From Punica granatum (taxonomy: Eukaryota; Streptophyta; Magnoliopsida; Myrtales; Lythraceae): a DNA stretch of 64,000 nt. Where the stretch lies: positions 35,124,811 through 35,188,810 of the forward strand of contig NC_045128.1 in the NCBI RefSeq assembly GCF_007655135.1, in the 5' to 3' direction. The translations under genes and the position numbers were made by a program. Under the pieces are notes generated by a model that saw only the letters and a program-made list of their open reading frames with translations, was not told the origin of the DNA and did not search any database. This document shows, piece by piece, positions 21,518 to 34,410 of the stretch. How positions within the stretch are numbered: the first letter of the stretch is position 1; every line of letters starts with the position of its first letter.

Positions 21518-24329
21518 TCACAACTCAACCTCAATGAGGTGAACTCTCTGGCTACCCTCGGGCAAATGAGCCAACTCCAAAGTCACCAGACCGGATGATG
21601 AATCATACCCAAACTCCACCTCTTTCGAGCCCAGAAGGCACCTTATCGGCTTAGCCGAAGAGTAGGCCCCAAACCTTCCGCAGCCCTTGACCTCGACGTG
21701 AACAACTCCTACCAGCTCATTGCTGCGATTCTCCACTCTCTTCACTCCCGGACCTGTCCCTTCATCGCCATCCTCCAACTCGGATAACTTGGCCCCTCCT
21801 TTGACTTCGTACTTCAGCCCTTCGATGGCCCCGCCTGAGTTGAACATGTCAATCAGCCCGATCGGGGCAAAGCTGAACCCAGGGGCCAAGACCTTCACAG
21901 GAGTGACCGTGAAGATGTCGTGCTCGAGGACCTTCAGGGACACGGGCATTGAGACGTTGAAAGGCAGGATGATGAGTCGACCGCTCCTCTGGCAGTAGAC
22001 AGCGCAATCACCGGTCCACTCAGCAGAGTCCGTGGAGGCCTCACTGATCAGGTGGACATCCCGGCCTCGGATGTAGCCCGTGATGGACTCGGACACGGTT
22101 GCGTGGAATGTGTTCTTCTTCTCTACAAGGTTATATGCTGCTCCTTGGCAGTTGTAGACTCCTAGGACTCCTGTGTACTTGTTCATGTTCCATATCTTCA
22201 GCAGGCTGTACCGAACATTAAGGTCTCTGAGTTAATTCAATTTCCTTCACTGAAATAATGTAAACTATTAAACGCAAATCCATAAAGAGTAGAATACTAA
22301 AATCCTGAATGCCAACCTAACACCATCTCGGGCCGGGTCACAGAACAGGCAGTCACAGGTAGGCCGGCCTGGCAAGCAGGCTCGGAGCACCGACCCATCG
22401 GGCAGCACCAGCTTCTTGAGGAGCTCAAAGTTGTGCTTCCCCGGCTCATCACTGTCCAAAAACACAAGAATAATTCCTTTTAGCCATTTGTTTAAAATCA
22501 CACAGATTAGACATGGAATCATCACCCGAGTCTGCAGATATTACTCCTTACCTGACATAGACAGGCCCACCGCTAATTGCTCGGGCTGAAGCATGGTATT
22601 CTGCAGCAGGGTGGACAGAATGGAACATGTCCCAGTCGGGCTGCATGATTTCACCCAAGAAGATACTGTTGTATGCCACTGCTGCGATGTGGATAGTGTG
22701 CGAGACAGGGTCCCTTGGGAAGAAATCATCGGACGCTCTCATCACCGCAGTCTGCTTGGAGCTGTTTGGCGACGGTGTGAAAATAATTTGCATTACAATG
22801 ATATATCAAAGATGTAAAATTAGAATATCTAAAAGTACTTAGTAAAGCTGGGACGACATCGGAATTTTATGCTATTGAACATATCAAATGCATGTACAAT
22901 CAGCCATTTCTACCAGAAGTAAGAGAGGTACCAGTAGAGCGCATCAGTGTTATGGCTCATGCAGGCAATGCAGCCATTGTCAGGGAAATTCTGGGCCACA
23001 GAAGCGTCCAGTGCCTGATGGTACTGACGGGTCAGCTCGACCCGACCGCCCAACCCTCCACCAAGAGTCTCCAGGATGCACTGCTCGTCCACCTTCACCC
23101 CGTCGATTCCCGTGCTTGCCAAGTAGCTGTGCAGCTCGTTATAGAACCTGTATACCTCCTTCGGGTTCATCAGCCCCAGACCCTGCAGTAACAATCGTAA
23201 TTTCAGACTAGCAAGCACGAATAGACAAATAAACGCGGTTGTCGAAGGAAAAGTAAAACAAAACTTTTTTCCTCGAAAACAGAAAACGGAAACAAAGAAT
23301 CCTTACCTGCACAGCCAGCGGATCGTTCTTCAAGGCGGGCTCGTACTCGATCACACCCTTCGACAGCATCGGGTACTTCATCAATGAACCATACTGCCCA
23401 GGACGTACCCCGCCCCAGTACCCGGTGATTGCATGCCAAACATACACGTACTTCAGCCCGTACTTCTCCTTTGCAATATTGACGATACTCTTAATCCCTG
23501 TTGTGGGATCATCCTTATTCTGGAACTTTGCATTCTCCTTGATCCCTGTCAGCCTGAGCAGCGGCTTCTCTTCCCCCGGGTCGCCACCCACAGACTGCCA
23601 TCCATCATCAATTATCACGAACTTTGGCGCAGTCCCACCGGCTGCTAAGCTGGCAAGGCCAGCCTCGACCCCTTCGTGGGTCACATCCTGATAGAACGCG
23701 TCCCAAGTGCACCATCCAAAGTAGTCAACAATGCTGGGAAGCTTCTTCTCGTGCCGCAGGCGGAATGTCTTCAGATGGAGCTTGACAGCCCTGATCGCGT
23801 TGTGTATTGCTGCGAATGGATCGGTCCCAGCGTGGATGAAGACCGAGTGTGTGAACGACGACGCTTTGGTGTAGCAGTCACCGCTCTCGAGGCAGAGCTC
23901 AAGCTCGTCTCTTTCATTCCCTTGCAAGCATGCCCTGAACGAGCCCTCGATCAGGGGAAGGAAGACTGTGTACACGATCTGGTTCTCCTCATTCCCACTG
24001 TCCGATTCCAGGCGGGACCCGTCCTTGGTCTCGAACAACAGGAACTGGGTCTCGAAGGGGATCTCGCTCCCCTTGTCGCCCATCTTCTGGGCCATCCACC
24101 AGAGCTTGAATCGGAAACATGCCATGAACCGGACATCCTGGAGGGTCCCAAGGGGGACAACGTGGTGGCAGTTCTCCTCATCAAAGACCGCCCCGAGGAA
24201 GACACCCTCCACTGGACCAGAGTCAGAACCCGAGTTCTGGATCACATTGTCCGGTACCCCTGTCAAGATGATCCTGTCCTTCACGATCAGCTTACGGTCT
24301 GCAATCCGAACTGCCGGCTTGATCGTCAT
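21518..24329 (-). CDS. RFS6: Raffinose synthase family protein (probable galactinol-sucrose galactosyltransferase 6, DIN10-like)
   Basis: Glycoside hydrolase family 36 member. Minus-strand coding exons: 24329-23307, 23182-22932, 22761-22552, 22451-22317, 22205-21518; all GT-AG, closing at 768 aa (Arabidopsis DIN10 is about 750). The start [19 protein letters not shown] is the conserved N-terminus of the cytosolic form. FGWCTWDAF (about 204-212) and [12 protein letters not shown] (about 239) mark the GH36 barrel. DGVKVD carries the expected nucleophile near Asp373 and RASDDF (433-438) the expected acid/base Asp. The C-terminal beta domain ends IEVEL. Family members are named for raffinose synthesis, but DIN10/SIP-type proteins may instead act as alkaline alpha-galactosidases; the substrate is not settled by sequence. 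An upstream in-frame ATG at 24413 and a possible transit-peptide exon at 24904-24686 could give a longer isoform. ABRE-like motifs lie about 1 kb upstream. Confidence 0.93.
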
Positions 24330-24685
24330 AATATCTCCCTTTTCTCTTTCTCCTCCTGCGTTGCCTTCTTTGTTTGCCTTCTCAAGAGGGGGACGTACCT
24401 CCCTCCCCTGCATTCAAACCATGACCCACCAGTCACATCGACTATGATCGAGTCGAACCACCCAGAGCTTATTCTCAGGACTATGTAATGGGCAAAATCA
24501 GGAAATGTTGATTGTTCTACTTCATCAATGAATATATGATCAAAGCAAATCAATTTATGTTCAAGCTGATGAGGTCGAGAAGGCGCCGTACCTTGAAATC
24601 CGAAACCGAGGAGAACGCTCGCTTAGAACAAGAAAGCCTGCAATTAGAACATGAACCGAACCGAAGAGACCTCGTGAGAACACCT

Positions 24686-24904
24686 CTAAGACATCAAGAA
24701 ATCACCACATCTCGCCAAAGATCCCGACAAAATGAAGATCAGAAAGACGAGATATAGTATACCAGAACGAGAAGATGGCTTCTGAGCTGCTCTTGGGATG
24801 TTGAGAGAGTAAGCCAATGTAGAGGACAGTGATGAGAAGAAAACAGCGGGAGGTGTCGTACATATACCCAGAGATCTGGAGCTGTAGCCCAATCGCGACA
24901 CCAT
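24686..24904 (-). other. Possible alternative first exon with plastid transit peptide for the RFS6-type gene
   Basis: A minus-strand ORF from an ATG at 24904 starts MVSRLGYSSRSLGI and continues Ser/Pro/Ala-rich, acid-poor (FFSSLSSTLAYS, AAQKPSSRS), which is the composition of a chloroplast transit peptide. A plausible acceptor (TGAATGCAG) lies just before the in-frame extension GREVRPPLEKANKEG upstream of the RFS6 ATG. The obvious donor after SSRS (GTATAC) is out of phase with that acceptor, so another donor would be needed. Otherwise this is 5' UTR or promoter. Confidence 0.3.
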
Positions 24905-25276
24905 TGTTAAAGCCTCTTTCATCTCCAGCTCTGACCTCCCCATCTGTAGGCAGCAAAAATATCTTTCCCTGACCGTCGGTCTTCCGACGGCGGAAGCTCC
25001 CGCCACGTCGGATCCACGTCCACCCAATCCAGAAGCACCTTGCACGGCTCACGGTCCGGCTGATCTGGGCCCACGCATGAATATTTTGACGTTTAGCCCT
25101 TCACCGGATGGCCACTCCGTGCACCCGGGCGCATGGACCCTCGAGGCAAACGTTCGTGGGGTGATCGGTCCCTCTCAACCTCCACGCACGGTGGCGCATG
25201 CACCTCGGTCTACAGAATGCTTGCCGGAGCCACCAGCATTGGACAGCGACCGCGTGGGGCGCTGTTGAGATCTGCC

Positions 25277-25284
25277 CACGTGGC
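25277..25284 (+). promoter_or_regulatory. ABRE / G-box candidate
   Basis: CACGTGGC inside CCCACGTGGCGCC, an ABA-response-element core, about 950 bp upstream of the RFS6-type start. A second ACGTG core is at 25368-25374. Raffinose-family genes are often stress- or ABA-responsive, so these are plausible but distant sites. Confidence 0.4.
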
Positions 25285-25367
25285 GCCAGCTCCTTATGAG
25301 CATCCGACGGTTCAAATCTCCCTGTCTTTCGTGCTTGCCGATTAGACAAGAAATCGCCTAATTTCAT

Positions 25368-25374
25368 CACGTGT
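25368..25374 (+). promoter_or_regulatory. Second ABRE-like core
   Basis: CACGTGT, a second ACGT-core motif 90 bp beyond the first, about 1.04 kb upstream of the RFS6-type start. Functional status unknown. Confidence 0.3.
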
Positions 25375-27479
25375 AAAACACATACTAGTATACTCTTGCC
25401 GGCGCTTTGCACGGATCCTTGCCCTTTTGTTTTGTTTTTTTTTTTTGGCTATAATTATTTTCTTGTAGTTGAATTTTAAAAATATTTTGTAAGAGTGATT
25501 GCTCCTGTTAGTATATTATACTATACATTAATGAATTTTTATTGACGCTGATTACAATTTTTATATTTATGTTTATATACTGCATACATTAATTAATGCA
25601 AAGAAAAGAAAGGTCGGTCAATCAGGCTCCTCAAAATACCGAAAGGCTAATGCGACATATTTTTGTAAAATGAACATCTCATTGCTTGTTATCGGTGAGT
25701 TTACTTTAATAATCTACAAACAGATGGATGTCGGGATTAGAACTCACATATGTAGTGATGGCCTGGCCATTTTCTCTGGCCAAAAAGGAGAATATATTCA
25801 AGAGGAAATCTATGACTGACCAAGGTAATGGAAGGAATTCTTATAAATTAATAAATGGAAAGGATAAAAAAAAAAGAAGAAAAAAGAGTCGGAGAAAATA
25901 GCCGAAAGACATAGGAATATATCATACCGCATGCGTAACTCATTCGTCCACCAGGCATGTGATGCATCTGGGATTGGTCTATCATACTTATGGTTTAATA
26001 TACAAGTATCTTACGTGCAAACAAATTATTTGTATGTTTCAATCAAATTAATCGACTTGCTTTTTGCATAATTTACTTGCATTATAAGTAATTTACTTGG
26101 AAATTTTCAAGTAAATACTTGCATGTACCGTACATGCATTTTAGGTTAATATATTTTAGAATTTTCAAATACATCTTACATTTATATCTTATAATATTAT
26201 TTATGAGAAAATTTCATTTTGTAACTCCCGCCATTTTTCCTATAATTAAATTTTATTATATACATAAAAAGTCTCTTCTGTCGAAAAAAATAAACTATTA
26301 AATTCTCTCTTATTTTCTGTTATCTCAAAAACCTCCTCCATTATCTCCTCTATTATTTATTTTTTAGAAATAGAAAATTTCATAAGGATTAAAAATTTGA
26401 GATAATTCTTCAAAATAAGAATAGCATCAGATCTGAGAGAGCATGTGAAAGAGAGTTAATAGATAGTATGTAAAAACATTTTGGGGGGATATTGGCATGT
26501 GATATATCTGTACTTTGTTTGGGGGAAATCTTCGCCTATATATTAATCAATCTGTACCTTTTTTGTTGTCATAAAATACTAATTACAAACGCTACCGGAC
26601 TTCTATGTCGAGGCTCTTCTCTCTCTCTCTCTGTTTTTTTTTTTGGTGCTTACCCAAAAAAAAAATCATTAAAAAAAAGAAGAAGAATGAATTTAGAATT
26701 AGAATAAGGACATACGCCCATTCCCTTTTCTTGGGCCTTTGCTGGTTCGTGTTTCATTTGGGGGTCTTAGCCCTGCAAGTCCTTTGCACTCGGTGTCTTA
26801 CTCCCATTCGGTCTATTGTTGGTCTCTTAGACCGATTCTTTTAAATTTGAGGTTCTCTTTTCGTTTCTGTGTATATTGCACAGTATATATGTGTGCAATA
26901 TATGAATCGACTAGTGGGTAGGGTACTGATTATTGGGCGAAACCTTGGCCTGCTAGTTTTGAAATCATAGTTTTGCCCGGACTTGGATATCGGTTCAAAA
27001 ACTGATTAATTCCCTGGGTGGATAGTGCCCTCTACACTTGGAGGAAGAATAGATGTCTTACCGGCCTAGTAAAAGCGTACAGTGGTGACTCCAAACCCAT
27101 CACGGGTCCCAAAACCCACGGACTAACTCTCAAGTCGATATCACCTATCGACAATCCATTTCATTTATTGAAGTATCTTTCATTTAATTTCTCATCACTT
27201 TAGATTATTGCATTCCATTTATTCCCACCCATTTAATTTTTTGCAAACTCAAGTACTTTGGTATAACCAGCGTTTGCTTCCCGTTTTCGTTTGATAGGAG
27301 TAAAATAATTTCATATTCACTGGCACATTCTCGTCGAGACTCTTTTGTCTTTGACACACACATGCACCATGTGACGTATTTTGTGAATTTTTATTCCATC
27401 GTCTCTAGGTAATATCAATATGCATGCCAAAATTTGATTAGGCAAGTACATAACCACAATGCATGTATTTGTCTATCCG

Positions 27480-27660
27480 AATATATTATTGGGCTGCGGA
27501 AGTAAGTGACTGATGAGATCCGAGGTAGGTTAGACAAGAATGATGGGTTTGTTGGTGTGCGTTTGGGGTGCGAGCACCGGGACGGCTCAGGGTACTCCCC
27601 GTTGAGGGAGTTAAAGGAAGAAAATTTAGATAGCTAGTAGGGAGAAAATATAAAGGAAGT
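27480..27660 (+). repeat. Dispersed repeat, copy 1
   Basis: Shares an ordered set of phrases with 54005-54200: GAAGTAA..GTGA, CCGAGG..AGGTAGGTTAGA, AATGATGGG, GAGGGAGTTAAAG(G)AAGAAAAT. Non-coding; class unknown. Confidence 0.5.
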
Positions 27661-28164
27661 GAAATAGAACATCAATCGTGGCCTGGCTTTTCAAGTGAAA
27701 AAATTGAAATGTCAGATATGAGATTTTCATTTCATAACTCTTAAATTATCGTTGCCTGACTTTTCAAGTGAAAATTTTTCATTTGATAATTCTTAACTTA
27801 TCGTTACATGACGTTTAAAGTGAAAAGCCTAATAAATTTATAAAAAGAATCTGTACCTATTGACTAGTTAAATGAATTTGGTCAGTTTTTGAATGTTTTG
27901 GTTCAATAAATTTTAGATGCTTCGTCTGTATTATTCGTATTTAGGGACATAATTTAAATTATTTTCAAAAAATTAAAAATTCTCTTAATTACTTAAAAGA
28001 TTTTCGCCAAATATAAAATATTTTTTTGAAATTCAATGTATCACTTGTCACACAAGAAAAATTATATTCTACAGTATTTTCTTTCTACTCTTATTTCTCT
28101 CTACACCTTATCTTAACATACTTTCTCAAGATCATTATGCTCCTAAATATTTTAAGCTTAATTT

Positions 28165-28325
28165 TTTCGATTACAAGGGATTGTCGACTGGTACAATGAA
28201 ATGAAAATTTTAAACATATCCAATAAAGGGGCGCGAATCGTCTCACCTAAATATCGAACTTGAGACCTCTTGGTCACAAGCAATGACGTGCACTACTGCG
28301 CTATATCTTCTTTGATACATTTTAA
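28165..28325 (-). mobile_element. tRNA-derived SINE-like element, copy 2
   Basis: On the minus strand: GATATAGCGCAGTAGTGCAC, then a B-box-like CAAGTTCGATA, then TTTTCATTTCATTGTACCAG and a 3' TTGTAATCG ending in A residues. Same layout as the copies at 6600, 34160, 54340 and 55535. Confidence 0.65.
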
Positions 28326-28694
28326 ATGGTATCTATTTCTCTTATAATTTTTTATTCATACCGTGTGTACATTATATATATTTCTATAATATGATTTTTT
28401 TAATGTTTTATTGATTCTCATGCTATTCAACTTAATTTTTCATATCATTGCAATTTTATTTTTCTTAATTTTGTTGAATTTCCTTTCTTTTGTTTTTTCC
28501 AGTAACTTTTCCTTTCATAACAAATTATATATATTTCAGAGTACTATCTTTTTATATGATTCGATTGTTACAGTTAAATCTTTCGTTCCTATATTAATTC
28601 CACTTATTGTCTGTTTTAAACGCAAATGAAAATTATAAACAATACCATGCAATATGTGGAAGCTCCATTTTGATAATTCTCAATTTAAATTTTA

Positions 28695-28728
28695 TTGGTT
28701 TGTTGGTTTGTTGGTTTGTTGGTTTGTT
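28695..28728 (+). repeat. (TTGGTTTG)4 microsatellite
   Basis: Four perfect tandem copies of an octanucleotide within AT-rich spacer. Confidence 0.9.
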
Positions 28729-31085
28729 TATTATTCATTCCTAAAAAGTTGTAACATTTAATATTATATTAAACATGCAAATAAACATTGAAAGTTTTAA
28801 ATTGAAAGATTTTATAAATTACGGATGTATTAAAAATTCTATGAAAATAATTAAAAAGTTATACAAATTAAATAAATCATCATACTCGTGCACCATGCAG
28901 GCTTATACCAAGTTATAATATATAAGAGCCGAGAAGTGAGTTGTGGTTGTGCTAGGTAAGCTAAATCATAAACCACCTAACTCCATGTTCATTGATTGTT
29001 TGATTTCTGTTAATTAAATGAATTTTTCTTGTGTTAAAATTGTCTCATATTTTACGCATTTTGGATGTATGTCCATATTAATATTACTTTCATGTATTAA
29101 TATATATTGATGAGTCTCTTTGAAAAATTGAAAGTCTTCTCGATAATTTATAAAATTCGTATTAAATTCCATATATTTTATAAAATCCAACGAATGCATT
29201 AAATATTTTATAAATAGATGACACATGAAATTCACTATATATATATATATCTTCTATTTGCTTTAGATTTTCCTACAACTTTATTCTTGCACGAATATTT
29301 CTCCAATGTTTGGAAGTTCAAGGATCCTTGCCTAAACTAGTTTGAACAAGGTCGGTCCATTAAGAAGTAAAACTCTTTCAATTGTAGATTTTCTCCAATT
29401 CCAAGTGACTAGAATCCAAAATCTTATTTTAGGATAAACTCTGAACCACTTGAACAATCTATACTAGTTTTTTAAGATTTTCTATTTTTATTTTGTTCTC
29501 ACATAAGTCAAACTGTCGTATAAGGTAATTTGACTCTGGCCTTCGTCCCTCTACCTTGCTAAAGGTAAGGTAGGATCAGAATTCCGGGGAGCGTTTTTGA
29601 TGATGATGATATTGTGGACCACGCCTACAACAACTACAATAATTAAAACATACATTGGACACTGTCGAATTTAATCTGTCGCGAAGCTTCTTGATCACGT
29701 GCATGTTTCCGATTAATAGAAGCAGACTGCCAATTTCGAAGAAAAGGAGGAAGACATACTTAGAATCAGGTCACTTTCTTCAACAGAATATTGCAGGCAA
29801 ATGGAAAGAGATACATCAATAAAGGAATTGGGACAGCGAGTATCCACAAGCTCTGTTGCTCTATGAAAAGCTCATCTCAGGGATCGCATCATTAGTAGCT
29901 TAGATTGATTAGTGATCTAATTTTAGAATGAACACATAGTGGAGCTTCTCCGGGATTGCGCTGTATACCGGGCCATACAGCCGTTCGATCCCTTGATTCA
30001 CTTCTCTCTATCATTTTCTTTCGTTTTTGTGCGATGCAATGGTGCAGGAGGTAGGGCACGTTTTCCTGCCAGTGTCGTGAAAGATTCATCCTATAGTCTG
30101 CACTAAGCATCCATGCTATATTGGGAAAGTCTACATTACTTCGAATCATCAATATATACTTCTATATATGGTCCTGATAATGAAGGTTAAGCCGGGTGAT
30201 CTCAAACGGGAATTAATAATCTCAATTAATAGGTCAACAGCACATCATCATGTTCTCACCCAAAAAAAGAAGAAGAAAGAGAGAGAGAGAGAGAGAGGAA
30301 AAGAAACCTATTCTGCCGCAGGATCCTGAGAAAATGGATGGGAAAAAGTACAATTGGAACAACAAAAACCTCAACTTAATGAAATAGATCAAGGGAAATT
30401 ATTATTCACAATTGTTTGATTAAACATAAACTCCGGTAATATGATGACATGCTGTGAAACTGTATAACAATTAATATGTATGACTACGTGACCAATGAAG
30501 GTTTGCTGTAATTGACCAAGGGGTAGGAGGGCAGTAGCCCCCTAAGATCTGGACGCTTAATACAAATTTACATATTGTTCTCAGATTCTCGATAAAATTA
30601 CATATAATAACTCCCTTAATTCGAAAACTTTATACTCGTATTTATCCCCGTCAACAACCCCCTCTCTTTGATCTAATTTTTAGATAAGTTTATAATTTTT
30701 TAGAAGCACCGCAAAGTTTTTTTGGTGCTTCTTAGCGGGGATGAAAAGAATGTCGGAAGTGCGGAACCCCTGGCAGGTCATGGGAGTCGAGGACTGGGAG
30801 GGGTAGATTCGGAAATCCGGAAAGTTGCATGATGATAAGGCGCAGACCAGCGGACGTATGGCACTGTTTGACTGCCCATTAATGGCCATATGTTATGTTG
30901 CTTTGGTTCTTCCACGAGCCCCCGTCACCCCTTTCACCTGCAATTCTTCTTCCCCATCATCAGCATCCTCCATAGCCATAACTCCCAAAGCTTAAAGCTC
31001 AAGCAAGTTACGGTCAGTTGTCACTTGAAGCTCTCATAGAGTGTGTGCTTTGTTTGTTGTTCTGCCTTCAGTGTCGGCGAAGATC

Positions 31086-33406
31086 ATGTGGTCGCTCTCA
31101 CCGTCTGCAAAGCTGGTGGCGTTCATGGTGCCCTTTATCCTGGTTTCGGTTCTCCTCAAGGTGGTCGGCCCGAGGTACCCCGGCCGGGTCATCCTGTCCG
31201 ACAATTCCTGGCTGCTATGGAGCTTTGGCTCTTCTAAACACGATATTATCGGTCATGGGGCGGCAGCGGCCAACAGGACTGCCGTGATGGGTGTGGAGCG
31301 GATGGCGGCTGTGCTCGAGGTCCGGAAGAAAGTAGAGGAGGAAACCCCACCATCGCATACTGCGCCCCGACCGGAGGCGGGGGATGGCGGCTCCGTGTTT
31401 AATGTCTCCGGGCCTGCCCGGTCACCGACTGGCGTGGAAGTTGCGTTAGGACACGAATCTGATCAAACGGTAAGCAAATCTTCAACTTAATATTTTTGCC
31501 TTGTTTTAACAGAGCATTACTCGGCTTCTGCTTTAAACATGTCTGAATTAAATGTTTGACTGATTTCAAGGTCAAACTATTTTAAACAATTTAACTCATG
31601 CTTGACATTAAATTTTTCCTGGTTCCTAATGGATTGCGGTATTGCTTACACTCCCGGGTTTGATTGTTTTGTGAGATATCGAAATCGTGTACATGAGCTT
31701 CGACAAGCATGTTTATCTTGAGTCTGAGTCTCGGTCTAGTTAGTGGAAAGATCTCCAACATTGAGCTCAATGTAATATGTATATAGTGGCAGAATGTGAC
31801 GATTGAAGATAGCCCGGTTCCGACTTTGAACACTTCCAATCCTCCATCAATGAGCGAAGCTGTTGTACTTCCCGAGAAGAAACTGCCGCCGCCGCCTCCG
31901 CTGCGAGAATATACAATATTGGATAGGCTGGAAGCAGGCCTGCGAAGAGCTCGATCAGCAATAAGAGAACGAAAGAATGGCGGCTCGACAAGTGACCCGG
32001 ACTATGTTCCAATCGGTCCGATTTATCGGAATGCTAATGCCTTTCATAGGTAGTTCAGTGAGAATTTAGCCTAACAATAAATGGGATTTCAGGGATCAAC
32101 TCAATCGATCTTAGTTTATAAGCGCTCTTTCGTTCTGCAGGAGTTACTTGGAAATGGAAAAGCAGTATAAAATTTTCGTATATGAAGAAGGGGAGCCACC
32201 AGTGTTCCATAATGGTCCTTGTAATAGCATTTACGCCATGGAGGGGAATTTCATTCACATGATGGAAATAAGCACGCAATTCCGGACCAGGGACCCAGAG
32301 AAGGCTCATGTATTCTTCCTGCCTTTCAGCGTAGCCATGATGGTCCGATTTGTATACGTGCAGGACTCATATGACTATGGTCCCATAAAGCAGACGGTTA
32401 TAGACTACCTTAATGTTGTGTCTGCAAAATATCCATACTGGAATCGAAGCCTTGGGGCGGATCACTTCATGCTGGCCTGCCACGATTGGGTAAGATTACT
32501 GATTCATACATAACGTGTCTTGAATCATTGCACCAACATTATATGGCACTGAAAATATCTTCAGTAGATATGAGTTGATGGAATCGGGACATTTCGTGCC
32601 CTTCCTGCGCGGTGAGTTGGGTAAAGAGTGATACTAGAATTGGAAATATTGTTTGTGGGCGCACAGGCTGATCATTATGCTTAACTTTTTTGTCCTAAAC
32701 ATTGATCTTGTATGCTGGTTCTGTGTGGTTTCAGGGGCCGGAGACTTCCAGAGCTGTTCCGAACCTCTATAAGAACTCAATCCGTGTTCTCTGCAATGCG
32801 AACACCTCCGAGGGATTTAACCCATCGAAGGATGTTTCATTCCCAGAGATTAATCTTCTTACAGGCAGGATACGAGGCCTGATTGGGTGGCCATCGCCCT
32901 CCCATCGTCCGATCCTAGCTTTTTTCGCTGGTGGGCTCCACGGTCCCATTAGGCCCATCCTCCTAGAGCACTGGGAGCACAAGAATGATCCAGACATGCA
33001 GATCCACAAGTACCTCCGCCGGGGCGTGTCCTACATCGACATGATGAGAAAGAGCAAGTTCTGCATCTGCCCCAGTGGGTACGAGGTTGCGAGCCCCAGG
33101 GTTGTTGAGGCAATCTATACCGGCTGCATCCCAGTCCTAATCTCAGACCATTACGTCCCACCATTCAGCGACGTGCTGAACTGGAAGTCATTCTCGGTCG
33201 AGGTCCCCGTGAGCGAGATCCTGAACCTGAAGAATATACTCGAAAGCATATCGCCGAGGCAGTACATAAGGATGCAGAGGAGGGTGGTCCAGATAAGGAG
33301 GCATTTCGAGGTAAACTCTCCTCCCAAGAGGTTCGATGTGTTCCACATGATCCTCCATTCCCTTTGGCTTAGGAGACTCAACGTTAGAGTCCATGTCAAT
33401 CATTAA
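31086..33406 (+). CDS. Exostosin-family (GT47) glycosyltransferase, copy A
   Basis: Golgi-type type II membrane protein like Arabidopsis At5g03795/At3g07620. Coding exons: 31086-31469, 31793-32049, 32141-32489, 32735-33406; all GT-AG, closing at 553 aa. The N-terminus MWSLSPSAKLVAFMVPF leads into one membrane anchor (about 9-27), then a variable Pro-rich stem (LPPPPPLREYTILDRLEAGL). The GT47 domain starts near 212 (YKIFVYEEGEPPVFHNGP) and includes PYWNRSLGADHFMLACHDW, FFAGGLHGPIRP, SKFCICPSGYEVASPRVVEAI and GCIPVLISDHYVPPFSDVLNW, the conserved C-terminal sugar-nucleotide region. The family builds wall polysaccharides or glycans; the exact substrate is unknown. Copy B starts eight codons' worth of context earlier with ATGTCGGCG; here that codon is GTG, so translation should begin five codons later. 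No inactivating lesion. Confidence 0.92.
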
Positions 33407-34013
33407 ATCAAAGCTCTCAAGGGTCATTGCTCGTGCTGTTGTAGATTATGGGAATTAAAAACAATTGAAAACGTTGTAGGAAGAGCATTGATTTTTTTGC
33501 GAAATTGAAAATTGAAAATGCGTTTCCAGATAGGAGAAACATGGTTTGTCTCTACGTTGACTTGCAAAGGCTCAAGATTCATCATCCTTACATCCATTCC
33601 TTCATTGACTAGTGCTCGGTTTTGCTTATCATGGTGTTGGCTTGGCCATTCCCTTCAACCTTTAATCGAAGCAAGGACATCTTTAATCGACTGCTATGGT
33701 CTCTCCCAATATGGAGATGCCAAATTCAAAATTCTGTTCATCCTCCGATAATTAACCGCAGCTCCTCGTATTGGACATGCATAATGTGCAATGCCCGGCC
33801 TTTTCTGGCCTTCTAGAATGGGACCTCTTTATATCTCACATTAACGGGCATGCAATGTCTGGGTTCTCCGGACATTTGTGTGTAAACCGAATCGAAGCCT
33901 AAGAAATAAAGAAGCGATACGAGGATATGAAGTACTCTCCTTACCAACGTCATACGTACGAGTTTACGTCAGGGTATGTGCAAGCGCGGTCTAGCCCTTG
34001 AATCAAAGCTGGC

Positions 34014-34118
34014 TCTAGGGCAATGCTACTAAAGCCTTTTAACCCTTCGCCTTAGGCCTCCCAGTTTGTTACCTATTATAATTATTAGATTACTGTGTAG
34101 TATGTAGTATAATTACGG
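34014..34118 (+). repeat. 105-bp block present only in unit A
   Basis: Unit A reads GCTGGCTC-block-CGGCTCCAAATAG where unit B (47587-47605) reads GCTGGCTCCAAATAG. GGCTC flanks both sides in A. This fits either an insertion with a short target duplication or a microhomology deletion in B. Confidence 0.6.
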
Positions 34119-34159
34119 CTCCAAATAGTAACTTTTCTAACTTAATATCCTTATGTGTA

Positions 34160-34300
34160 TTGGAAAAAAAAATAAAAAAAATTCACGTCACTCCTTGTAG
34201 TCAAGAGATTTCAGGTTTGATATTCAGTAAGACTATTTGTATCCCTTCATTAACTATTAGAATTTTTATTTCATTGTACGAGGCTTACGGTCTTCCTTAA
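34160..34300 (+). mobile_element. tRNA-derived SINE-like element, copy 3
   Basis: Contains AGTCAAGAGATTTCAGGTTT (B-box side), TGTATCCCTTCATTAACTAT, TTTTTATTTCATTGTACGAG and a 3' CTTCCTT followed by A residues. Its duplicate in unit B is at 47640-47800, so it was present before the segmental duplication. Confidence 0.6.
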
Positions 34301-34410
34301 AAAAAATTCATGGTATGAGAGTTTTTACTTTTTAAAGGACCGATCTGACTCAAAATGAATTAATCAAGGCTCGCTTTCAGATATTATGGTATGCATACTG
34401 GAAAAAAAAG

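Larger units (their letters stand above)
25380..28924. other. Gene-free AT-rich spacer with repeat debris
   Basis: 3.5 kb without a coding ORF of character. Contents: a TC-rich tract near 26612-26632; moderately GC-rich sequence at 26700-27180 that looks like transposon debris (weak); a dispersed repeat at 27480-27660; a SINE at 28165-28325; and an octamer microsatellite at 28695-28728. Confidence 0.5.

Noticed and set aside
23425..24488. Plus-strand ORFs of up to 270 codons over the RFS6-type gene
   Set aside because: Antisense shadows of exon 1; no domain, and the minus-strand frame has full family conservation.
26700..27200. Moderately GC-rich segment with CAGTGGTGACTCC, which resembles leader sequence of some plant gypsy elements
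   Set aside because: No paired LTR, polypurine tract or coding remnant could be found nearby, so the assignment is too weak.
28695..28728. Octanucleotide array considered as a CRISPR-like or regulatory array
   Set aside because: Perfect short tandem microsatellite without spacers; CRISPR is not expected in a plant nuclear genome.
29892..30152. Minus-strand ORF (86 codons) with a similar ORF in unit B at 42429-42686
   Set aside because: Conservation is explained by the recent segmental duplication; ends differ between copies and no domain is recognisable.
32767..33427. Minus-strand ORFs over the last exon of glycosyltransferase copy A (and equivalents in copy B)
   Set aside because: Antisense shadows of a conserved GT47 exon.
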